Assembly (NCBI GenBank): GCA_037127255.1
Contig: JBANSL010000018.1
Span: 22,479,175-22,543,174, forward strand
Direction: 5' to 3'
From: Persicaria tinctoria
Taxonomy: Eukaryota; Streptophyta; Magnoliopsida; Caryophyllales; Polygonaceae
DNA: 64,000 bases
This document shows positions 56,245 to 64,000 of the stretch, piece after piece. A program made the position numbers and the translations under genes. Each line of letters opens with the position of its first letter. Within the stretch, counting starts at the first letter, position 1. A model generated the notes under the pieces. The model had not been told where the DNA came from. It saw only the letters and a list, made by a program, of their open reading frames with translations, and did no database searches.

Positions 56245-57524
56245 TTAATGTTTATTATATTGTGTTTCCTATCCTTGTTTAACTATTTTTTTTAATATTT
56301 TGTTTATTTATTTATATTTCTTTTTTTAAAACGGGAAAAATGATAGTGTACGTTTTATCATAAACTAATAATATTTTTTCCTAAAATAATATCATTTATT
56401 ATCGTATTGCATAGAATTCTTTATGCCAATTTAATCCAAAACGATATCGTATATATATGTATAATTGTGTCATTCTTAAAAAATTATCTGGCTCCGTCAC
56501 TAGATATAGATATTGTACCAATAGATATACCGATCCAATAAGATAATTTATAAAATTTAAATTTAAATTTAAATATTTGATTAAGAAGAAGAATAATCAA
56601 CAAACTTAGCATGCCTCTCATTGGATCTTTTAAATTTTGTGGCAACTAAAGACCCATAAATTATTCCTTTAAAATTCGTCACATGGAGATAGCGAAAGAG
56701 TTTCCTTTTTATTTTTTCAACGTCCACACTTTTTTACTTGTGAAGTCGCATAGTTCATTGTCACATCTCTCCTTATGAATGGAGGGGAAATATTTGGAGG
56801 AAAAAATAATTGTCAACTTCTCTTTCGTAATTTCTTTCTATTTTTTCCTTCTCTGGCAAGATAAAAAAAATAAAATGTCATTTTCTTTCAGGATTTTATT
56901 GACATATCATATCTTACCAAGAATATTATCCATGATGAACGTGATTGTCACCTTTTCTTGCTATTTTATTTAGGTTATATAATAGAGATTCCCTATTGGA
57001 TATATGATATACGGAGTGTGTGTATGTATGTATATATATATATGTCATTATATATAATGAATTTTTATAGTAATTTCATAATTACATAGAATTTCTTTTC
57101 ACTCTTAAATAACATAATGAAATTAAATAATTAAACATTATATAAAATGATTTGATGAATTTTTTTTTATCAACTCATCTCCATAGATGAGTTGAGAGCA
57201 GTGACAAAATGGAATGATAATTTAACCCACCCGACTCAAACTCGAATCACCTGGTTCGAAAAAATGGGTGAAAACAAAAAAAGGGCGAAAAGTGGAGGAT
57301 GGATATGGGAAGGTGGTGGTTTGGGTTAATTTGGATATGAGTGGATGATTTTTTCCACCCGTATCCAACATTCCAACCCAGCATCCACCACCCGCCATTG
57401 CCCACCACCTATTTATAATATAAATTTATTTATTTTATTTTTATTCTTTATGATTATATATATATATATATATTTATTTAATTATTTAAAAATTTCTAAC
57501 CCTAAATCTCTAATATATAGTACA
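56245..57524. other. Intergenic, no gene seen
   Basis: AT-rich with a (GT)(AT) microsatellite near 57015-57043 and a (TA) run near 57455-57471. GGATATGGG...CCCGTATCC near 57300-57366 may form a weak inverted repeat. Confidence 0.5.
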
Positions 57525-58273
57525 CTAGTATCGTGGCCCGCCCGTTGCGCGGTTTCTTAATAAACAAAATAATGTTTAATTTATATATATATTTTGAAAT
57601 TTAAAGATTATAATAATTTGGTTGATATCTTTGGATATTTTAATATCAACATAATTTTTTTCTAACGTATTTTTCTGAATGCTATACGTTCACCACTTAT
57701 TTATGAACTAATATTATAATCTGATTTAATGTTAACATTAAAAAGATTATAAAAAAACTAATTGAGACATAATGTCATGTTGGATAGATTATTTGATCTA
57801 AAAAGATAAGTTTTTTTTACCTAACTATATTAGCTTATTAAATGACGTGGTCCAAATATATAATACCAATTTAATTCAAAATATGACACGTAAGCAAAAA
57901 TATTTTCGTTTTAATCCAGAAAATTCCATGGATGTGATATCACACCAGATGCTGTTTCAGACCTCTGCTTTAACACCATTTTATTCAAGGATGTGACGCG
58001 TATAAAAAATCAAAACCTTTATAAAATACCCGATCTTAATCAAATAATTTAACCCTTATAAATTTATTTATTTTATTGTTCAAAATCCATCATTATATAT
58101 TACTACGTATCAAAATATAATAGTTTATTTATGACATGTCATGTTCTTATAAATTTATTTGTAACCCTATAAATTGTTTAATAATTAATGATATCAATTG
58201 CTAACGTTACCACGTACCATCTTACATTAAAATTTTCACCACTTAATTTTTTTTAAAATTTTTTTTTTGGATT

Positions 58274-58465
58274 TATTTACGGGTAAATTATATATAATTT
58301 TTATATAGATTTCTTTTGTAATATAATCATAATTAATTTCAGTGATCTAGAAAGATAATTTTTTTTACCTATTTACGGGTAAATTATATATAATTTTTAT
58401 ATAGATTTCTTTTGTAATATAATCATAATTAATTTCAGTGATCTAGAAAGATAATTTTTTTATCT
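58274..58465. repeat. 96-bp tandem duplication in Helitron
   Basis: TATTTACGGGTAAATTATAT starts at 58274 and again at 58370. The two copies are almost identical through AGTGATCTAGAAAGATAATT. High identity suggests a recent duplication. Confidence 0.85.
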
Positions 58466-58699
58466 AACTATGATGACTTATTAATTGATGTGGCCAAAAA
58501 ATATAATATAAGATATACGGTTGAATATTTATACAAATATATTCAATTTCATCTAAAAAGGATAAATTTTATAACTAATTAAAATATAAGGTTGAATATT
58601 TATACAGATATATTCTATTTCATCTAAAAAGATAGAATATTAGACAAAGATTTAATTTGAGAATATTCAAATTACGATGAGATGAATTATAACCACATA

Positions 58700-58800
58700 A
58701 ACTTATATAGCGTAAATTTATATTTCAACCTGCGCAAATATATAGCGTAAATTTAAATCTCATCATATGATGATATATAGCGTAAATTTATATTACCTTA
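58700..58800. repeat. Three ATATAGCGTAAATTTA copies
   Basis: The phrase occurs near 58707, 58740 and 58779, spaced 33-39 bp, inside the Helitron. Confidence 0.75.
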
Positions 58801-59395
58801 TTTGATATATTTTAATTAATATAACAATACTACATTAAAATACAATGCAAAAAACTTACGTGGAGCTAGGTAAAAAATAATCCCGCTTTTGCCTAACAAA
58901 ATTTTATGACATTGTATATATATATATATATATTTTTTATAGCATTATAGATAGATTTATCTTTTCAAATTTTATATGGTACATATTAAAATTTTATCAT
59001 AAGAGGTTCCTAAGTGTAAATTTGTAATTACCGAAGGTATGTAAATTAAAGAAATTGCAGCAAGGGTATGATTTATTATAGAGGAAATTGACCCAATATT
59101 ATATTAGATTATTTGATCTAAAAAGATAAGACTTCTAACTAATTAAAATATAATGTTGAATATTTATAAAAAAATCTAATCAAAATATAAGTTATATTGG
59201 ATAGATTATATATCTAAAAAGATAAGTTTTTACCTAACTATATTCGTTTATTAATATATGTGACCCAAAAATATAATACAGCTTTAATCCAGAAAATGAC
59301 ACGCAGGCAAAAATAATCCCGTTTAATCCAGATAATTCCGTGCCAGCGAGGTCGCTCCAGCCGGTCTCTGTTTTAGTATTTTATATAGATATAGA

Positions 59396-60110
59396 TTATG
59401 ATGCGACATCGAAATTTGGGTGAAATAATAATTGTAATATAATATTCTTCGATTTTGTCGATTTATAATGTTCAAGATAACTAGATAAGTTATGTATCTT
59501 CTAATACTTATTTTAGATGTATGGCGTAAGACATAATGTTATTTAAGACTTATAATTTTATAATACTTTCTTTTTTATTATTATTATAGTTCTAACAAAA
59601 AAATGATAATTACCTTTCGGAATAGTCGAAAATAGATTGATCCACTCGTACTGAATTGGGTGAAATAAAGGTTCATCTATGGTCTACCCCCGTATGACCC
59701 ATTAATGCATCTCCCCCGTAAGCCATAATTGATAAGAAAAATAGCCTACCAAAAGAGAATATTTTATAGAATATTCTCTTTTGTCCTGCTATACGATTTT
59801 GTCGTTCCCCCATAGACCAATTTTGGCAGGTTAAACTTCTTATAAATACTAATGTAATCATGAACTTTCACATCTCATTGCCATCACTCGATCCTATCTT
59901 TATCCTTTCGATTTGGATCAACAATGAATTTATCTCAAACATCATCACCATCATCTCACTCTTCAAATGAAACTATTTATCTTTGTTAGTACTTTAAACA
60001 ACTTAATATTTATTTTTTATTATAATTTGATGAATCTATGATAAAAAAAAAGATTAATATTATTTTATAAAAATGTTATTTATGCAATGATAATTCAAAT
60101 ATTAGAGTCA
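59396..60110. other. Intergenic, no gene seen
   Basis: AT-rich. GAATATTTTATAGAATATTC near 59757-59776 is a palindrome. No coding support. Confidence 0.5.
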
Positions 60111-60166
60111 TATCAAATATCTCAAACATTTCAGATTCCACTGGACCGCGGGTAAGGGAGAAAATA

Positions 60167-60760
60167 TTGGAAGAGGCTGAGATGAATGGTGCATGGGAAG
60201 TACAAGAGAGTGCAGACTTGATGTGGGATTGTATGGCGGATTGCATTCGGAGAGGGGCTTCTAGTGTTCTGAGTGTGTCGAGAGGCTTCAGGGATAGTAA
60301 GAGACATGGAGGAAACGAGGTTTGGTGGAACGAAGAAGTGAAAGAAAGTGTCAAGGCAAAGCAGACGGCTTTTAAATTGTTAGCGAGCAGTGCTAGTGAG
60401 GAGGAGAGGGTTGATCGATTGGCGGAGTACAAGCAGGCTAAGAAGCTAGCTAAGGTGACCGTTGCCAAGGCTAAGGAGAGAGCTTTCGAGAGTATGTACA
60501 GAGCTTTGGACGAGAAGGGCAGGGACAGACTCCTACTCGCCCTGGCCCGAGCCAGAGATCGTAGTAGTAAGGACTTGGGAAGAGCTAGTTGTATCAAAGA
60601 TGAGTTGGGCACGGTGTTAGTGTATGAGCTTCAGATTCAACATAGATGGAAGAATTATTTCACGGAGCTTCTCAATGAGGGTTATAGATCACCTGATTAT
60701 CTTCCTGGGGGGAGGGGGGGGGGGGGGCGACACCAGCTTCTATAGACGTGTATCTGTCGA
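60167..60760 (+). pseudogene. LINE ORF segment upstream of RT
   Basis: Encodes the linker between endonuclease and RT: WWNEEVKESVKAKQTAFKLL, EYKQAKKLAKVTVAKAKERA and IQHRWKNYFTELLNEGY. The frame (start mod 3 = 2) differs from the RT ORF (0). The shift falls at or near a 14-base G run (60714-60727), consistent with homopolymer slippage. Confidence 0.75.
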
Positions 60761-60847
60761 CACTAGTACAGAATAGACATCTATAGGGTGTTTTTTTACA
60801 CAACAAATGGGGGTTTTCTACCGAGAGAATGGCATTTTGTACTAGTG
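60761..60847. mobile_element. 87-bp CACTA mini-element
   Basis: Perfect TIR start CACTAGTACA and end TGTACTAGTG with a 3-bp TSD CGA (60758-60760 and 60848-60850), the exact CACTA/En-Spm signature. At 87 bp it is among the smallest conceivable copies. Its length plus TSD (90 bp) is divisible by three, so it does not itself shift the LINE frame. Confidence 0.85.
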
Positions 60848-60854
60848 CGAGGAA

Positions 60855-62306
60855 GTGAAGAGGGTTATCAGCAGAATGAAGAGTAGGAGGGCAGTGGGTC
60901 CGGATGAGATTCCAGTTGATGTGTGGAAATGCTTGGGGGTGAGGGGTTTTGAATGGCTTACAAAACACTTTAACATTTTTCTCAGAACAACAAGGATGCT
61001 AGAAGAGTGGAGGCGTAGCAAGTTAGTCCTTGTATACAAGAACAAGGGTGATGTGCAACAATGCGGGAATTATAGAGGTATAAATTGCCTCAGCCACACG
61101 ATGAAGATTTGGGAAAGAGTCATTGAGCTGAGATTGAGAAGGGTTATTTGCGTGTCCGAGAATCAGTTTGGTTTTATGCCAGGTCGTTCGACAACAAAAG
61201 CGCTGCATTTGATGCGGAGACTGGTCGAGAAATACAGGGAAAGGAAAAAGAATTTGCACATGGTCTTTATTGATTTGGAGAAAGCGTATGATAAGGTTCC
61301 AAGAGAGCTCATTTGGGAATGTTTGGGCACCAAGGATGTTTCGGAGACATACATCAGGATCATCAAAGACATGTACGAAGGTGCCATGACTAGTGTGTTC
61401 ACCTCTGTAGGGGATACCGAGTACTTCCCGGTGAGGGTTGGGCTTCACCAGGGATCGGCCCTTAGTCCTTTCCTTTTCACTTTGATTATGGACGTGGTGG
61501 CGGGCCCTGTTCAGGATGATGTCCCGTGGTGTTTGCTTTTTGCGGACGATATTGTGTTAGCAGATGAGACAAGGGAAGGGGTAAGTATTAAGCTAGAACG
61601 GTGGAGAGAGACTTTGGAAGGCATGGGCTTCAAGCTGAGCAGATCTAAGACGAAATATTTGGAATTCAGGCTGGGAGGAGAGAGTGAAGCTGACCAGGAA
61701 GTGATGCTTGGAGAGGATGTGGTGCCGAAAAAAGACAGTTTCAAATACTTAGGATCGGTGATGCAGAGTGACGGAGGGGTGGACAAAGACATCGGACATC
61801 GGATTCAAGTAGGGTGGCAAAAGTGGAGGGTTGCGTCAGGGGTCCTTTGCGATAGGAAAGTGCCCCCAAAACTCAAAGGAAAATTCTACAGAGTGGTGGT
61901 CAGACCTGCAATCCTATATGGAGCTGAGTGTTGGGCGACAACGAAAACGCAAGAACAGAGACTTATTGTGGCAGAGATGAGGATGCTTAGATGGATGAAT
62001 GGGTATACTAGACTTGACAGGATCAGAAATGAGTTTATCCGCGAAAAGGTAAGGGTAAGCAGTATTCGAGACAAGCTTCGGGAGACAAGGCTTCGTTGGT
62101 TTGGACATGTGCAGAGGAGAGAAGTGAGTGCGCCAGTTCGGAGGTGTGATAATTTGGATATTGATAGAATGAGGCGGAGCAGAGGAAGACCAAAGAAGAA
62201 TTGGAGAGAGGTTATCAGACAAAATTTAACCTTTTTAAATCTTAACGAGAGCATGATTAGAGATAGGTCGCAGTGGAGAAACATCATCCAGGTCAGAGAG
62301 GGTTGA
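60855..62306 (+). CDS. RTE-type LINE reverse transcriptase ORF
   Basis: A 483-codon uninterrupted ORF. Blocks: [20 protein letters not shown] (RT 0/1), [98 protein letters not shown] (catalytic FADD), [30 protein letters not shown] and the RTE C-terminal [19 protein letters not shown] with [16 protein letters not shown]. The ATG at 60855 is internal; natural translation would begin upstream. Intact length suggests a fairly young insertion, yet the copy lacks its endonuclease and cannot move by itself. Confidence 0.9.
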   Translation: MKRVISRMKSRRAVGPDEIPVDVWKCLGVRGFEWLTKHFNIFLRTTRMLEEWRRSKLVLVYKNKGDVQQCGNYRGINCLSHTMKIWERVIELRLRRVICVSENQFGFMPGRSTTKALHLMRRLVEKYRERKKNLHMVFIDLEKAYDKVPRELIWECLGTKDVSETYIRIIKDMYEGAMTSVFTSVGDTEYFPVRVGLHQGSALSPFLFTLIMDVVAGPVQDDVPWCLLFADDIVLADETREGVSIKLERWRETLEGMGFKLSRSKTKYLEFRLGGESEADQEVMLGEDVVPKKDSFKYLGSVMQSDGGVDKDIGHRIQVGWQKWRVASGVLCDRKVPPKLKGKFYRVVVRPAILYGAECWATTKTQEQRLIVAEMRMLRWMNGYTRLDRIRNEFIREKVRVSSIRDKLRETRLRWFGHVQRREVSAPVRRCDNLDIDRMRRSRGRPKKNWREVIRQNLTFLNLNESMIRDRSQWRNIIQVREG

Positions 62307-62565
62307 GCTGAGTCTAAGCATAGTGGCAAAATCCGTATCCTTTCACCACCCCCCTTTTTCTTTTTTCCTATATCCTGCCTTCCTATTGTCCTCTATTTAT
62401 GTTTTGTACTTCTCTCTTTAGTTGTTCTATGAGTTTTCGCATGTGCTTGGGCCAATAGGAAACACTCTCTCGACCTGGCCGGGGAAAGAGTGCGTACATC
62501 TGGCCCCCCAGACCCTGCTTAGGCGGGATTAACTGGGAATGTTGTTGTTGTTGTTGTATCAAATA

Positions 62566-62966
62566 ATACTTGAATATCTTTACAATACTACAACTTTTAT
62601 TTTTAATTAAAAATCATAATTATATAATATATAGATTTATAATTGTATTATCTATAGAATTATATAAAAATTAAACAATTAAAAATAAATAAATAATAAC
62701 ATTTGGTCTTCCAAAAGAGGAAGCCAAATATGATTTTTCTTTTCGAAAAAAGCCAAAAACAAAAATGCTAAATTAGGTTTTGACCTAGAGTTGGAATAAA
62801 ATTAGGTCAAAATTCAATTTTTAGCCTACAATAGGAGATGGCCTTACACCTATCTTAAGTCCTCCTAAATTTTGGGGGGGAAATAATATATTACTAGTAA
62901 TAATAATAACCAAATTTATTATTAGTAATTTATAATCAAAAGGAAGAGGTGAAACATTTACATAAC
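62566..62966. other. Intergenic, no gene seen
   Basis: AT-rich DNA between LINE and SINE; nothing recognisable. Confidence 0.6.
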
Positions 62967-62983
62967 TGTAAAACAGATTTTCT

Positions 62984-63168
62984 TTTTTTATCCTTTTCAG
63001 TTCAAGTGGGCTTAGCCCACTCTACATCTGGATCGGGTTAATGTAGGCTCATTTAAGGGGTTGACCCTCCCACTCACAAGTGTCTCCATGTTTCCACGGG
63101 GATTCGAACTTCGAACCTCGAGGCATGGGATGTAGCCCCATAACCACTACACCAACTTGTGATTGGTT
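62984..63168 (-). mobile_element. tRNA-derived SINE
   Basis: A 185-bp insert between perfect 17-bp copies of TGTAAAACAGATTTTCT (62967-62983 and 63169-63185). On minus the A-box TGGTGTAGTGG (rc at 63144-63154) and B-box GTTCGAATCCC (rc at 63099-63109) form a pol III promoter. The 3' end is A-rich (plus-strand TTTTTATCC). The TSD length and identity suggest a recent insertion. Confidence 0.85.
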
Positions 63169-63185
63169 TGTAAAACAGATTTTCT

Positions 63186-64000
63186 AATAGAGTATATGTA
63201 TTACAATATAATGGAAAAATGGATTTTTGAAGAGGGTTTTTATTTTACATGGAGTAACTTGAAACTGAATTAAAGATAAAGATTTTAAACACGGAGTATC
63301 TAAAAAAAATAAAGTAGAAAATTGGATTTAAAAAAAATGAATTTTAAAAAAATGAATTTAGAGAGAAGATGTTGGCTGGGAAGATGACACCAACGATTGG
63401 TGATTGGTGATTGGTGGGATATAAACTTGGGGGAGAAGTGGGGACCACCATAACCCCAAGTTGCATGGCAATGTCCACGTGTCAACCCAACAGCACATGA
63501 TTCCTCCACGTGAGCTTCAACCCCCCATCCCCCACTCCCTCAGTTTTATATGCCAAAATTTGGCGAATATCAGTACGGATATTATGTTTTACACTTTTTT
63601 AAAAAAAAATTAGTTTGAGGATAAATTAATTAATTAATACGGAGTATCTATTTTTTGACCTAATTCCTTACATATCTTATATACAGTATCAACCTATTTT
63701 TTTTTATTTTTTTTTTATCATAAAGATTAAAGGATCACGTTTTAGAAAAATAGAAAATTTATTTTCTAAAATAAAAGATCTTTTATTTATTTATATCTTT
63801 AAAAATATGATTTTTAACAAAAATAATAATTTATAAATATGTTGAGATAAATGCTATGCAACATTGTGTCTAACGTAGGATTTTGTATAGGGTAGAATAT
63901 ATAGATTTTGGTTTGGGTTCGCTAACGGGTCCCACATCAGAGAGTTTTTTTATAAGGAAATATTTTAGCTGATAATTAAGGAAAAGTCATTTTTCAACGG
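63186..64000. other. Intergenic, no gene seen
   Basis: Contains GATTGGTGATTGGTGATTGG repeats near 63395, CCACGTG near 63474 and 63509, and ACGGAGTATC near 63291 and 63640. No coding support. Confidence 0.5.

Larger units (their letters stand above)
57525..59395 (-). mobile_element. Non-autonomous Helitron, reverse orientation
   Basis: On minus it begins TCTATATCTATATAAAATAC (an alternative start is six bases inside) and ends GCGCAACGGGCGGGCC..CTAG with host A/T at the junction. Same terminus design as 908-2399. AT-rich and non-coding. Confidence 0.7.
60120..62556 (+). mobile_element. 5'-truncated RTE-clade LINE
   Basis: A 9-bp TSD TATCAAATA (60111-60119 and 62557-62565) flanks the copy. The 3' end is a (GTT)n tail, as in RTE elements, not poly-A. 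The single ORF region encodes the RT and the RTE-type C-terminus. The endonuclease domain is missing by 5' truncation. A CACTA mini-element and a G-run lie inside. Confidence 0.82.

Noticed and set aside
61511..62329. Minus ORFs over the LINE
   Set aside because: Antisense shadows of the RT ORF, which has a full set of RT motifs on plus.

Overview
The window looks like intergenic, repeat-dominated nuclear DNA of a flowering plant, most likely a eudicot. The support is its content: Ty1-copia and Ty3-gypsy LTR retrotransposons with plant-type gag/pol, Mutator-like elements (MULEs) carrying OTU or DUF1985/Ulp1 protease genes, Helitrons, Stowaway-, Harbinger-, hAT- and CACTA-type short elements, RTE- and L1-type LINEs and tRNA-derived SINEs. 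No gene I could call an ordinary host gene was found. Every recognisable coding segment belongs to, or lies inside, a transposable element, and nearly all carry stops, frameshifts or truncations. I worked by eye only; family names rest on recognised motifs, and terminal claims on inverted repeats and target-site duplications (TSDs) read in the sequence.

Layout. 1-8.5 kb: a reverse Helitron (908-2399), a MITE with another MITE inside it (2405-2917), a non-autonomous MULE (about 2926-6215) with a proline-rich ORF, a 5'-truncated L1 with a 14-bp TSD (6719-7532) and a Stowaway-like MITE. 8.5-19.2 kb: a large MULE (8541-19195) with about 250-bp inverted repeats, a decayed MURA-type transposase and an OTU cysteine protease domain. 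A gypsy LTR fragment lies in its 3' part, and that fragment was invaded by another gypsy element (14441-17734, TSD AGTGC). 19.2-22.2 kb: a copia remnant and a MITE beside a (TA)n run. 22.2-30.2 kb: a second large MULE with a DUF1985 + Ulp1 (C48) protease pseudogene on the plus strand, a MuDR N-terminal-like fragment on the minus strand and an Agenet/DUF724-like segment that may be a captured host gene. Its non-coding DNA is full of the short words GTCATGT and GTCCAGT. 30.2-34 kb: AT-rich DNA with a small Helitron and a MITE.

34.05-45.5 kb: a reverse-strand copia element with both LTRs. Its pol is split by about 6.5 kb holding a 5'-truncated Sirevirus-like copia (with an extra acidic ORF after pol) and a mosaic of gypsy LTR pieces. 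46.6-48.7 kb: a hAT element, a Stowaway-like MITE and a Helitron containing a Harbinger MITE. 49.4 kb: a 96-bp SINE-like insertion with a 16-bp TSD. 49.7-55.6 kb: another reverse copia remnant, with a hAT element in its LTR and a MULE-type MITE in its reverse transcriptase. 55.9-59.4 kb: a short hAT element and a Helitron with a 96-bp tandem duplication. 60.1-62.6 kb: an RTE-clade LINE with a 483-codon RT-bearing ORF, a G-run frameshift and an 87-bp CACTA element. 63 kb: a tRNA-derived SINE with a 17-bp TSD.

Functionally this is a layered record of transposition rather than an operon or pathway. The best candidates for something unusual are the DUF1985/Ulp1 MULE with its repeated words and Agenet segment, the OTU MULE, the iterated TCGATATCGA sites in one gypsy LTR family, and the very small CACTA and SINE insertions.
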